Below are positions 1 through 8,384 of a stretch of DNA of 64,000 nucleotides, piece by piece (positions within the stretch are counted from its first letter, which is position 1; every line of letters starts with the position of its first letter). The stretch lies in contig CAVYON010000053.1 of assembly GCA_963770035.1 (NCBI GenBank), forward strand, positions 372,001 through 436,000, given 5' to 3'. Source of the DNA: Roseiarcus sp963770035. Lineage in GTDB: Bacteria > Pseudomonadota > Alphaproteobacteria > Rhizobiales > Beijerinckiaceae. Below the pieces are notes generated by a model that was given only the letters and a program-made list of their open reading frames with translations, ran no database searches and was not told the DNA's origin. Position numbers and translations under genes: made by a program.

Positions 1-1
1 C

Positions 2-562
2 AGCCGCGAGCAGCAACGGGAGCAGATGCGACGCGCCCCCGGCGCCGACCTGCATTACGAGCTGCACGTCCCGTTTCTCGACGCCGTCAACGGGGCGGTT
101 CGCACCATCACCCTGCCCCACGGCGGCGCCCTCGACGTGACGATCCCGGCCGGCGTCGAGGACGGCCAGACGCTGCGCCTCAAGGGCAAGGGGGCGCCCG
201 CGCCCGCGGAAGGTCCGCCCGGCGACGCGCTGGTGCAGATCGTGGTCGAGCCGCATGCGTTTTTCACCCGCGAGGGCGACGACATCCATGTCGAGCTGCC
301 GATCACGGTCAAGGAGGCGGCGCTCGGGGGCGAGGTGCGCGCGCCGACCCCGACCGGCGGGGTGATGCTCAAGATCCCGAAGCGCTCGAATACCGGCGAC
401 ACGCTGCGCCTCAAGGGCAAGGGCGTGAAGGCGCGCGGCGGGGCGGGCGACGAATTCGTCAGGCTCAAGGTCGTCATGCCCAAGGAGCCCGACGCCGAAC
501 TCGATGCTTTCCTCGCCGGCTGGACGCCGCCGTCGAACTACGATCCCCGCAGGGAGATGTGA
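2..562 (+). CDS. CbpA/DnaJ-family co-chaperone, C-terminal part (cut by window edge)
   Basis: This is the C-terminal substrate-binding half of a J-domain co-chaperone that works with DnaK. The frame is open to the left window edge (from base 2), so the J domain lies outside and the ATG at 26 is internal. The visible part starts with GADLHYELHVPFLDAVNG, typical of the first DnaJ C-terminal beta-domain. There is a second domain near residues 85-175 with VELPITVKEAALGGEV. No CxxCxGxG zinc-finger repeats are visible, which fits the CbpA (type II) class rather than DnaJ proper. The gene for the modulator CbpM follows after 3 bases, which supports the CbpA assignment. The name rests on family pattern and neighbour. 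Confidence 0.9.
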   Translation, partial: SREQQREQMRRAPGADLHYELHVPFLDAVNGAVRTITLPHGGALDVTIPAGVEDGQTLRLKGKGAPAPAEGPPGDALVQIVVEPHAFFTREGDDIHVELPITVKEAALGGEVRAPTPTGGVMLKIPKRSNTGDTLRLKGKGVKARGGAGDEFVRLKVVMPKEPDAELDAFLAGWTPPSNYDPRREM

Positions 563-565
563 GCC

Positions 566-904
566 ATGATCACCGAGCGCGAATTCGTGCAGCGCGCCCA
601 TATCGACGACGCGACCCTCGAAGTCTGGATCCGGGAGTCGTGGATCTGTCCCGACGGCACCGAGCCGGAGCGCGCCTATACCGACATGGACGTCGCCCGC
701 GCCGGCCTCATCCACGACCTCAAGCACAACATGGGTGTCAATGACGAGGGCCTCGACGTGATCCTGCATCTGATCGACCAGATGCACGGGCTGAGAAAGG
801 CTCTGGCCGAGGCGCTGGCGTCGCTGGGGGAGCGGGAGACGGGCAGCCTGGGGCGGGGGACGGCACATTTGAGCGACGCGCCCGACGCGCCGGGGAAATA
901 TTGA
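566..904 (+). CDS. cbpM: Chaperone modulator CbpM-like protein
   Basis: A 112-residue protein resembling CbpM, the small MerR-like partner that binds the J domain of CbpA and inhibits it. Residues 1-85 carry the typical arrangement: an N-terminal helix-turn-helix-like segment (REFVQRAHID), then W-I-RESWI, then the YTDMDVARAGLIHDL stretch and a helix ending in a QMHGLRKAL coiled segment. The last 25 residues are low in complexity and probably disordered. It starts 3 bases after the stop of the CbpA-like gene, so the two should be cotranscribed and translationally coupled. No promoter of its own is visible. Confidence 0.88.
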   Translation: MITEREFVQRAHIDDATLEVWIRESWICPDGTEPERAYTDMDVARAGLIHDLKHNMGVNDEGLDVILHLIDQMHGLRKALAEALASLGERETGSLGRGTAHLSDAPDAPGKY

Positions 905-966
905 CGCAATACATGGAAAGGCGGATTGTCTGATAGGACAAGGTGGACCCGCGAAGACGACCCGGC

Positions 967-1197
967 ATGACGGAAGCCGACGACAGTCTGATGCTCGCGA
1001 TTCTGAAGGAGCCGCAAACCGACATGCGGCAGCGCCGAACGATGCTGCTTCAAGTCGTCGAACTTTTGCGGCGTCACGACCGCCGGTTCGACGAGATCGA
1101 ACGGCGCCTCGACGACGTAGAGCGGCGCATCTCTGACACGCGTGCATTTTGGGCCGGCTTTCGAGACGCTGACGGATGGGGCGATCGCGCAACTTGA
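967..1197 (+). CDS. Small coiled-coil hypothetical protein
   Basis: A short frame of 76 codons, charged and helical. Residues about 15-55 form heptad-like leucine and arginine repeats (VVELLRRHDRRFDEIERRL), which suggests a coiled coil. The ATG at 967 is preferred to the GTG at 943. The bases between them resemble a fragment of a dispersed palindromic repeat rather than coding sequence. The last ten residues look unlike the rest. In the neighbouring frame a better continuation (FETLTDGAIAQLENRL) is readable, so a frameshift near base 1150 is possible. Function unknown. Confidence 0.5.
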   Translation: MTEADDSLMLAILKEPQTDMRQRRTMLLQVVELLRRHDRRFDEIERRLDDVERRISDTRAFWAGFRDADGWGDRAT

Positions 1198-1308
1198 AAA
1201 TCGCCTTTCGGAGGCCAAGCGCGCAGGGTCGAGTTTCCCCGGTAAAAGCCGGCGTCGCTTCGGGCGCAGGGAAGAGGCGCAGGCGGCCGAACGGGTCACA
1301 TGGTCTTG

Positions 1309-1373
1309 TTCACCACGAAGGACACGAAGATCCACGAAGAGCCCTTAGTGAACCTTCGTGTTCTTGGTGGTGA
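1309..1373. repeat. Long palindromic repeat, TTCACCAC...GGTGGTGA family (copy 1)
   Basis: An imperfect inverted repeat of about 65 bases. The left arm TTCACCACGAAGGACACGAA pairs with a right arm ending CTTCGTGTTCTTGGTGGTGA. A closely related, better-preserved copy lies at 25197-25261. Both are intergenic, so this is a dispersed hairpin-forming repeat and not a gene. Confidence 0.75.
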
Positions 1374-1450
1374 GTTCTGCGAGCGAAAGGTCCGCAAGCC
1401 GGTTCGTTGTTCCCGGCGTCGAAACTCGCCATTCGATCCAGGAGACGCTC

Positions 1451-1945
1451 ATGCGCAACTTCGTCGCGTTCGCCTTCCTCGTCGCCTCGCCCGGCTCGCA
1501 TTCGCCCGCCCTTGCCGGCGAGCCCTTCCCCAAATCCGGGGAGGCCAAGCTCGCCGCCTACGCGGTGTGCCGGTCGCTCGCCATCGTCGACATGGGGCCG
1601 GTTGGCTCGAATTCCTCGGCCGAGTGCACCGGCATCGTGAAGACCCGCGACGGCGCCAAGCTGCTCGACAATTTGGCGATCCGCTGCCTCGAGGAAGCCA
1701 AGGCCCGGCCGGAGGGCTACGCCTTCACCGGCACATGCATCCAGACGGACGGGGACGGCGACAAGCTCGATATGACCTACGAAGGCCCGGAGGGGGGCGA
1801 CATCGCGCTGCTCGGCGGCACAGGCAAGTACCGGGACATTGCCGGCAAGGGAACCTGGAGCGTGGTCGACGCGCCCGGCAACTCCGCGAGCCTGTTCGCC
1901 TTCGCGCTGACCTATGACGTGAGCTGGACGACAAAGGAGAAATGA
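1451..1945 (+). CDS. Secreted beta-barrel protein with GGTGKY motif
   Basis: A 164-residue exported protein. Residues 1-23 look like a signal peptide (MRNFVAFAFLVASPG, then cleavage near ALAGE). The mature part carries two cysteine-containing segments and the hallmark TDGDGDKL followed by LLGGTGKYRDIAGKGTW. That last motif is characteristic of allene-oxide-cyclase-like or lipocalin-like barrel proteins of unknown function in proteobacteria. The same motif recurs in the protein at 53400-53864, so the window holds two members of the family. The stop overlaps the start of the next gene by four bases (ATGA), implying translational coupling. Ligand and role are unknown. Confidence 0.75.
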   Translation: MRNFVAFAFLVASPGSHSPALAGEPFPKSGEAKLAAYAVCRSLAIVDMGPVGSNSSAECTGIVKTRDGAKLLDNLAIRCLEEAKARPEGYAFTGTCIQTDGDGDKLDMTYEGPEGGDIALLGGTGKYRDIAGKGTWSVVDAPGNSASLFAFALTYDVSWTTKEK

Positions 1946-3729
1946 GCGTCGGGCGGCCCGAGCCGCGAGCCATGGCGGCCGCGATCGAGCTTTATCGCAG
2001 CGCTGACCTTCTCGTCAGGGCCCGGATCGCCTTTGACTCTGCCTTCTGCGTGGTGACGTTCGGCTCCTACACCGACAATCGTACGCTGGACCGGGACGGC
2101 TTCGGCGAAGCGTTCTTGGTTTCGCGCAGCGTCAACGCGATCCACATCCTGTCGCGCGACAACGACTGGTATCTGCTGCCGGACATCGAACATGCGCTCG
2201 AGGCGGCGTCGCGCGCGGCAAAGGCGTTCGACCGGGTGACAACCTATGGATCGAGCATGGGCGCCTATGCCGCGATCCGGCTCGGCAGGCTCGCCGGGGC
2301 GACGACCGCGATCGCCCTCTCGCCGCAGTTTTCGCTCGATCCTCGCGTCGTTCCTTTCGAGGACCGCTGGCCGCACGAGGCGCAGCGGCTGGATTACGCG
2401 ATCGAGCGCCGCCTCGCCGAGACTGGCTTCGTCCCGGCCGCCTACGTCTTCTACGACCCGTCCGATCCCGATGCGCGCCATGCGGACCTGTTCCGCCTGC
2501 AGCTTGAGGTTCACGACGTCCGGTTGCCGGATTGCGGCCATCCGGTCACCGGCTACCTCGCCGAAGTCGGGCTTCTCGAACGCGCGGCGCTCGAGCCCGC
2601 CCGCGGCGCGTTCGATCGTGAGGCGTTTCAGCGCGACGCGCTGGCGAAGCGCAAGTCCGCGCCACAATACTATCTGACGCTGGCGAGCCGGCCGATCGCG
2701 GCCGGGAAAAAGCTCGAGTTGGTTCGCCGGGCATATGAGTTGTTCTCGAGCGACGTCGGCTACATGGCGCGTTACGGCGAGGCGCTCTGGATGGCGGGAC
2801 GGCATGACGACGCCGTCGCGATGTTCGATCAGGCGATGAGAGCGGCGCCGGATCACGACTTCGTCTTGCGTTACGTGTGCGAGTTTCTCGAGGCGAGCGG
2901 GCGTCGCGGGGCGGCCCGAGCGGTCGCCGACTGGCTGGCGCGGCTGCATCCCGGGGCCGCTCCGGTCGAGGGCCTGGCCGCCCGGCTGAAGCGCCCCGCT
3001 CTCGCCGACGCGCCGGAGCGCCTTCGCCGCTTGCGCGCCCGGTTGGCTTTGCTCCGCCGCAGCCGGGCGACCGCTCCGCCTCAGGCGCTGGCGCCTCCTC
3101 TTGCGCGGCTGAAAGTCGCGTCCGGCGGGCCGTCTCCCCGCGCGCCCGCATCGCCCCCCTCCATCCATTCCTGGATTCGCCACGCATCGACGATCGGGGC
3201 TGTCGCGAACGCGGGCGCCGACGTCGTCCTCATCGGCGACTCGCTCGCCGAGCAGTGGCCAGCCAGGCTTTGGGCCGGACAGCGGATTCTCAATCTGGGC
3301 TCGTCGGGCGACCGGACCCAGCACCTTCTTTGGCGGCTCGCGTGTCTCGACGACGGCGCGATCGATGCGAAAGCCGCCATCGTGATCATTGGGGTGAACA
3401 ATCTCCTGGCGGGCGACGACATCCACGCCGTCATCGGGGCCGTCGAGGACGTTCTTCGTGAGACCCGTCGCGTCGCGCCTGCGGCGAGGCTCGCAGCGGT
3501 CGCCCTGCCGCCATTCGGCCCCGACTTCCGGTTTCGCGACGCCGACCGCAACGCGTTCAACGCCGCGCTCGCAGCTTTGGCGGGCGCCGCGGTTGTCGGC
3601 GAGCCGGCGCATTGGGCGCCCCGCGGCGCCGAGGCCTCCTGCTACCATCCGGATGGCGTGCATTTCAGCCAGACCGGCTATGAGCGCCTCACCAAATCCG
3701 CGGCGCGGGCGCTGGCCAGCGAGCCATAA
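1942..3729 (+). CDS. Fusion protein: alpha/beta hydrolase, TPR-like helices and SGNH/GDSL hydrolase
   Basis: A 595-residue protein with two apparently complete hydrolase cores. The N-terminal third is an alpha/beta-hydrolase-like fold with a GxSxG elbow (GSSMG, residues 103-107, putative nucleophile S105) and a DCGHPV segment near 195 as the candidate catalytic histidine. The middle (about 235-340) has helical TPR-like repeats (YGEALWMAGRHDDAVAMFDQ). A proline-rich linker follows. The C-terminal third is an SGNH hydrolase: block I GDSL at 432-435, a GVNN block III, and a D-x-x-H block V at 571-574. No signal peptide is evident, so it is probably cytoplasmic. It may act on an acylated carbohydrate; that is inference. 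Confidence 0.8.
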   Translation: MSVGRPEPRAMAAAIELYRSADLLVRARIAFDSAFCVVTFGSYTDNRTLDRDGFGEAFLVSRSVNAIHILSRDNDWYLLPDIEHALEAASRAAKAFDRVTTYGSSMGAYAAIRLGRLAGATTAIALSPQFSLDPRVVPFEDRWPHEAQRLDYAIERRLAETGFVPAAYVFYDPSDPDARHADLFRLQLEVHDVRLPDCGHPVTGYLAEVGLLERAALEPARGAFDREAFQRDALAKRKSAPQYYLTLASRPIAAGKKLELVRRAYELFSSDVGYMARYGEALWMAGRHDDAVAMFDQAMRAAPDHDFVLRYVCEFLEASGRRGAARAVADWLARLHPGAAPVEGLAARLKRPALADAPERLRRLRARLALLRRSRATAPPQALAPPLARLKVASGGPSPRAPASPPSIHSWIRHASTIGAVANAGADVVLIGDSLAEQWPARLWAGQRILNLGSSGDRTQHLLWRLACLDDGAIDAKAAIVIIGVNNLLAGDDIHAVIGAVEDVLRETRRVAPAARLAAVALPPFGPDFRFRDADRNAFNAALAALAGAAVVGEPAHWAPRGAEASCYHPDGVHFSQTGYERLTKSAARALASEP

Positions 3730-3861
3730 GAAACCGGACCATGGCTTTCCCCACTCCGCACGACAGCTGGCCGCCCGCGCTTCAGGCCAACAAATCGCGG
3801 AGCGGCCGAAATCGTTCCACAATGCCGCCGTTCGCGGAGTTTATTCAGCGATTGGGCCTCA

Positions 3862-4111
3862 CGCGCACCGGAGTCCGAAATGTCTACGACGCCGCGCTCG
3901 ACTTTCTGACCCGCGCATTCGGGGCGGGGCGACGATGGGCGTGTTCGTCTATATCGACGACGTCGACACGCACGACGAAGTCGCCAAAGCGGCCGGCGCG
4001 GACATCGTCCACCCGCCGAAGGACTCGCCTTACGGACGCAACTCCTGGGCCAACGACCCCGAGGGCCATCCGTGGTTCTTCACCACGCCGCCGAAGGGGA
4101 GTGAGCGCTAG
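3862..4111 (+). pseudogene. VOC (glyoxalase-fold) protein remnant, copy 1
   Basis: A broken vicinal-oxygen-chelate protein of the PhnB/glyoxalase type. The N-terminal signature YDAALDFLTRAFG is readable around 3880-3920. The C-terminal half, VYIDDVDTHDEVAKAAGADI followed by YGRNSWANDPEGHPWFF, is in another frame from 3935 to the stop at 4111. Most of the central part is missing, so it cannot make a normal protein of about 130 residues. A second, further-truncated relative sits at 5726-5866 on the other side of the island. Confidence 0.75.
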
Positions 4112-4655
4112 ACGCCGCCGGCGATCCAGTTTGCCTGTTACCAGGTCATTTTCTCGCGCCGCGGTCGTCGACCCGCTCCAAAAAAGTCATTCAATATCAC
4201 GGTGTTGCCTGATTTACAACCCAACGGTTGAGGTCTGGAGCAGGGGCGGAACAGGCAACTTAACAGGATCGGAACAGGGTCAAAACTGCGCTTATCAGGG
4301 TCAAAACGCGTAAAACAGGCGGTGCGAGAACGGCGCGGAAGCGGGCGCGGCCGGGTTGCAAGGCGCGGCCAGGATTCCACTCTACAAGAGCGTGGAAAAA
4401 CCCGGCCCCGGGCGGAGACCCGGGGGCGACCTCGTGCGGCCGGTCCGACGAAGGGGGCGCCGCGCGATTCATCCAACAATCATCTTGCTCTAGGTCTAGG
4501 CGATACTCAAACAGTAACAGTGCGGGACCAACCCGAACTGTTTGGGTTATTTTTTCCAGGGTCCTTGTCTTCTGTTGTTTCCGCTCCGTTGTTTCCGCTC
4601 TTGAGGCGGCGTTCCGGTTTCCGTATCCTAACCGACGCAACGGAGGACTGATCAC
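4112..4655. other. Gene-free stretch, AT-richer, with short direct repeats
   Basis: No convincing coding frame is visible over 544 bases. At 4245-4320 there are clustered near-repeats of GGAACAGG and CAGGGTCAAAA. At 4572-4602 the 13-mer GTTGTTTCCGCTC occurs twice. A terminator-like hairpin lies at 4527-4556. The stretch is the upstream region of the secreted protein at 4656 and the left part of the island bounded by the two VOC remnants. Confidence 0.5.
4527..4556 (+). terminator. Putative Rho-independent terminator
   Basis: The stem AACCC/GGGTT encloses GAACTGTTT and is followed directly by ATTTTTT. No intact gene ends just upstream, so it may close an unrecognised small transcript or be a remnant of imported sequence. 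Confidence 0.5.
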
Positions 4656-5693
4656 ATGGCGTCGATCAATTTGCGGTATCGAGGGCGGCTGCTGCTTTGC
4701 CTTGCCGCCTCGCTTGGCTTTTTGATGGCTGCCTATGCGCCAGCGTGGGCTGACGAGCCAGTTAAATGCCCGCCAAATCAGGTCCCCTTTTGCGGCGACA
4801 ATACCTGCGAAATCTCGGTGTGCGCCCCGTACATGGCTCCGGGTTGGGACTTCAATAACAGGCGAGAGATTCCGGAGGCGCCGACGGTTTTTCCCCCAGG
4901 CGTCCCTTGCGCCGGCCGACCATTAGACGCTCCGGGCAGGGGTGGGTTCCTCTACACGCACGCTTGTGTCGTGGATTCGCTGCCGCGGCGGGGCTGTCGA
5001 TGGAAATCGGGACCGCCCCTCAATCATCGCTATGACGTGCAGGACCAGGATATGGTCTGCGACGACGCGGCTGCGGCCCTGCCGCGGCCTGACCTCGATG
5101 CACGCGGTAAGGAGCCCGCCGAACGAACAGCTCTGACGGAAAACGCCCTCGTGGATGCGTTCAAGGATGCGGCTGGGGGAGACAGCGGCTGGGCGCATGC
5201 GGCCATTGGCGTTTTCCGCAATCGATACACGGGCGCCAAACTCGCTGGACCCGGCGGCGACAACATGGGCGGTCAGGTCGAAACGTTCGGGCGATTCTTG
5301 TCGGCGCAAATGGGTGTGGGAACCTGTACGCGGCACTTGTACAATTACACCTTTTCCTCATGGGGCGTGGGGCTGGTCAATGCCGGCTCTTGTCATCTGG
5401 AGGGTCAGCCGGCCGGGAACGATGCCATGTGCATCGTACCAAAGGGTAAGACAGCGGAGCTCGACTATTCCAACACTGCCATGAACGGATATACTGCCCA
5501 GGTCGTCGTCGCCGGTCCCACGGACACGGGGACTTACCTCCCGCGTCCGGGGAGGGTTTTCGATCCGAGTTTCACTCAGACTTTCCAACTGGATCCAGTC
5601 AGCTGCCACATACAGGGCAAACTTGTGCCGGTGTACGGCACGTTGAACACTCCGGCCGACGGCGACATCCAAATGGGATACAAACCACGGTGA
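4656..5693 (+). CDS. Secreted cysteine-rich hypothetical protein
   Basis: A 345-residue exported protein of unknown function. Residues 1-33 form a classical signal peptide (hydrophobic LLLCLAASLGFLMAAYAPA, cleavage after AWA). The mature protein begins with a cysteine cluster (KCPPNQVPFCG, TCEISVCAPY) and has about a dozen cysteines in all, which suggests several periplasmic disulfides. Later parts are polar with aromatic motifs such as HLYNYTFSSWGVGLV. Codon use is less GC-biased than in the flanking genes. The gene is isolated between two VOC remnants, both signs of acquisition. No enzymatic motif was recognised. Confidence 0.7.
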   Translation: MASINLRYRGRLLLCLAASLGFLMAAYAPAWADEPVKCPPNQVPFCGDNTCEISVCAPYMAPGWDFNNRREIPEAPTVFPPGVPCAGRPLDAPGRGGFLYTHACVVDSLPRRGCRWKSGPPLNHRYDVQDQDMVCDDAAAALPRPDLDARGKEPAERTALTENALVDAFKDAAGGDSGWAHAAIGVFRNRYTGAKLAGPGGDNMGGQVETFGRFLSAQMGVGTCTRHLYNYTFSSWGVGLVNAGSCHLEGQPAGNDAMCIVPKGKTAELDYSNTAMNGYTAQVVVAGPTDTGTYLPRPGRVFDPSFTQTFQLDPVSCHIQGKLVPVYGTLNTPADGDIQMGYKPR

Positions 5694-5725
5694 CGCGACG
5701 GTTTTTACGATCATGCCGCCTATCC

Positions 5726-5866
5726 ATGACCCGCATCGCGAGATCTTCAGCCGCCGGCGCGGAGATAATCCATCCGCGGAAGGACGCCGACTACGGCCGC
5801 AACTACTGGGCGAACGACCCCGAAGGCCATCCGTGGTTCTTCACCATGCCGCCGAAGGGGGCGTGA
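5726..5866 (+). pseudogene. VOC protein remnant, copy 2 (C-terminal tail only)
   Basis: An open frame of 46 codons encoding only the last strand-helix part of a VOC protein: AAGAEIIHPRKDADYGRNY then WANDPEGHPWFFTMPPKG. It matches the tail of the remnant ending at 4111, at roughly four-fifths identity over about 38 residues. The ATG at 5726 is in frame, but nothing upstream supplies the metal-binding half. The two tails bracket the secreted-protein island. Confidence 0.7.
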
Positions 5867-5937
5867 GCCGAAGGGCGACCGTGTGACGACGGGCTGCGCG
5901 CGTCTCCGGCGCGGCGCGCCCTTCCGCCGCTCGCCAG

Positions 5938-6270
5938 CTAACGGGCGGGTTTGTAAGTCTTCCCGACCGTCTCCGCCTTCTTCAGGGCCTCGATGCCCTG
6001 CGCCGCGGTCATCAACAAGGTCGTCTTGCTGGCCTTGATCGCTCCCCCGGCCGCGACGGCGATCGCGAGCGCGGCCATGTTCTCCTCGTTCGGCACGTCG
6101 AAGATTATCACGGCGTCGTACTCGCCGAAGCACAACCATCCGCCGATCAGCTTGCCGCCGATCGATTCGGCAGACGCGCGGGCGACGTTCTCAACCCGGT
6201 TCGCCGGGCTTTTGACTTGCGCGGCCCACGACTCGGGCGTGTATGCGAGCTGGAGCATATAGAGCGCCAT
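5938..6270 (-). CDS. GYD domain-containing protein
   Basis: A 110-residue member of the GYD family, small alpha/beta proteins related to the dimeric ferredoxin-like fold. The N-terminus (MALYMLQLAYTPESWAAQVK) and the segment GGWLCFGEYDAVIIFDVPNE are diagnostic; the family name comes from a G-(Y/E)-YD pattern in that strand. The A-A-x-x-A-x-A-A-G-G-A helix follows at about 65-80. It has no signal peptide and is probably cytosolic. Substrate is unknown for the family. Confidence 0.85.
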   Translation of the reverse strand: MALYMLQLAYTPESWAAQVKSPANRVENVARASAESIGGKLIGGWLCFGEYDAVIIFDVPNEENMAALAIAVAAGGAIKASKTTLLMTAAQGIEALKKAETVGKTYKPAR

Positions 6271-6405
6271 TGCATCCTCCCTTGGCCCTCAAGGCCCTTT
6301 TTCCTAAGTGCACAAGTATCTAGCAGTGAACTGGCGGCGTCAATCTCAACGACCGCCGACCCCAACGGGCTCTTGGAGCGATGCAGACGCGTTCCGCAGC
6401 GGCGG

Positions 6406-7237
6406 CTACAGGCGACTGAGGAGTTCCGCCTTCTTCGCCGCGAACTCCTCTTCGGTGAGAATGTTCTTCTGGCGCAGCTCCGCCAGCCGCTCGATCGTCT
6501 TGACGATCTCCTCCATCGCAGCCGGCTGACGCGGGGCGGCGGCCGGCGCGCCATCCGGCGGGGGCGGAGATGGCGCCGGGCTCTGCCGCGGCGCGGCAGC
6601 CGACGACGGCGACGCACGAGACGGTTCGGTTCGCGGAGAAACCAACGCCAGCTCGGAAAGGCGCACGACGCCGAACTGGCTGGTGAAGGTCAGCGACCGA
6701 TCGCCGCCCTGCTGCTGGGAGAACCCCGTGATCCGATGCTCCCCGGAATCAAAGACGCGAACCTCGCCGCCGTGCTCGATCGCCACCCTGCGCGGGCCCG
6801 GAAACCAGGCGTATCGCATGTCGTTCTGGGCGCCGGTCGAGGCCGGGGCGCCCAGGTCCGGCGGCCACCATGCCCCGCCCGCTCCGGTTCCCGCAACAAA
6901 CAGGCTGACCGCGCCGCCGTCGCCCTGGCTTTGCGACTGAAAACTCACAACTTCGGCCGCGACCGGAGGCTGGCTGGACAAAAGGCCGGCGAGCTCGTTG
7001 CAGAGCGCATCGACTCGCGCCTTCAGCCCCTGATTGAACATGTCGCCGACCATGATCATGCCGCCCTGCGACCATTGTCCCATGCCGCCGAGATCCGGGT
7101 GGTTGAATTGCGCCTGGCTTCCATGGCCCTGAGCGAGCGCGGACAGAAGACTGAGCGCCGCATCGACGCTGACGCCATGGCCCGCGGCGATCTCGGTCAC
7201 GAGTTCGAAGGCCTTCGGGCGTGAGCTGCTGCGGCAT
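6406..7237 (-). CDS. SHOCT domain protein (single-base frameshift near 7213)
   Basis: A protein of about 276 residues with a C-terminal SHOCT domain (KTIERLAELRQKNILTEEEF) and a low-complexity proline/alanine linker before it. The N-terminal region contains SALAQGHGSQAQFNHPDL and GMIMVGDMFNQGLKARVDAL. The natural N-terminus appears to be MPQQLTPE from the ATG at 7237, but one extra base near 7213 separates it from the AFELVTEIAAGHGVS continuation. The uninterrupted frame would instead start in repeat-derived sequence. SHOCT domains occur at the ends of many membrane or oligomeric proteins; the function of this one is not known. The indel may be real or a sequence error. Confidence 0.7.
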
Positions 7238-7382
7238 GGCGGGTTGGTCCTGGCGGCGGGCAATAGCGAGGCGCAGCGCGCCCCGAAGACTTGGCCTGTC
7301 CAGCAAGGTCTATACGCCGCCTGCTCGCAGCGCGAGTCGGGACCATCGAAGAGGAAGTGGCAATGCGGGTATCGCACGGGGT

Positions 7383-7496
7383 GTCATACCCGCGAACGCG
7401 GGTATCCAGGGCCGCGGGACGGCGAGCGTCGAACGTTGGCGCATAGGGAACGCGGGTTGCGCGGAGGCTCTGGATCCCCGCTTTCGCGGGGATGAC
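7383..7496. repeat. Inverted pair of dispersed hairpin repeats (GGATCCCCGC...GCGGGGATGAC type)
   Basis: Two oppositely oriented hairpins, GTCATACCCGCGAACGCGGG at 7383 and TGGATCCCCGCTTTCGCGGG at 7471, enclose about 60 bases. Repeats of this kind, which would read VIPAKAGIQ if translated, are common intergenic elements in proteobacteria. No gene lies between 7238 and 7576. Confidence 0.8.
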
Positions 7497-7576
7497 AGGG
7501 CGGTTGAATTGGCGTTCGCGGAGCCTCCCCTCGGCAGTGACGAACGCAGTCACTCGGCGCCGGCAGCAAACTCTAC

Positions 7577-8384
7577 GACTTCCCCCACCCTCCCCCGGTC
7601 GGCGTGACGATCTCGATCGGCTCGCCCGCCTCCAGGTCCGTCTGCGCGCGCCCCGGCGAAACCTCGATCCGGCCATCGTTACGGCTGTAGCCGCGATCGC
7701 TGATCGCGGCGGCGCGGTCATCGACCGCGCCCTACAGGGGCCCCCACCCTCCCCCGGTCGGCGTGACGATCTCGATCGCCTCGCCCGCCTCCAGGTCCGT
7801 CTGCGCGCGCCCCGGCGAAACCTCGATCCGGCCATCGTTACGGCTGTAGCCGCGATCCCCCCGGGTCAGAGCCCGGGGGTCGGCCGGCGCGGTCATCGAC
7901 CGCGCCCTACAGGGGTCCCCACCCTCCCCCGGTCGGCGTGACGATCTCGATCGGCTCGCCCGCCTCCAGGTCCGTCTGCGCGCGCCCCGGCGGAACCTCG
8001 ATCCGGCCATCGTTACGGCTGTAGCCGCGATCGCTCATCGCGGCGGCGCGGTCATCGACCGCGCCCTACAGGGGCCCCCACCCTCCCTCGGTCGGCGTGG
8101 CGATCTCGATCGCCTCGCCCGCCTCCACGTCCGTCTGCGCGCGCCCCGGCGGAACCTCGATCCGGCCATCGTTACAGCTGTAGCCGCGATCGCTGATCGC
8201 GGCGGCGCGGTCGGCGACCGCGCCCTGACAGGGGCCCCCACCCTCCCCCGGTCGGCGTGACGATCTCGATCGCCTCGCCCGCCTCCACGTCCGTCTGCGC
8301 GCGCCCCGGCGGAACCTCGATCCGGCCATCGTTACGGCTGTAGCCGCGATCGCTGATCGCGGCGGCGCGGTCGGCGACCGCGCC
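7577..8384 (-). repeat. Tandem array: hydantoinase 3' tail plus palindromic element, about 160-bp units
   Basis: Five extra units follow the end of the hydantoinase gene. Each starts at a CACCCTCC motif (near 7579, 7741, 7917, 8076 and 8236; the gene's own tail starts at 8394), giving spacings of 158-176 bases. On the minus strand every unit encodes NDGRIEV...EAGEAIEIVTPTGGGWGP, i.e. the last ~34 codons of the hydantoinase. Each then has a double-hairpin element bounded by CTGTAG and CTACAG (for example 7685-7737). The unit at 7741 carries an enlarged first hairpin around 7857-7880. The array copies resemble one another more than they resemble the gene's own tail, so they were amplified or homogenised after the first copy. 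Confidence 0.9.
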
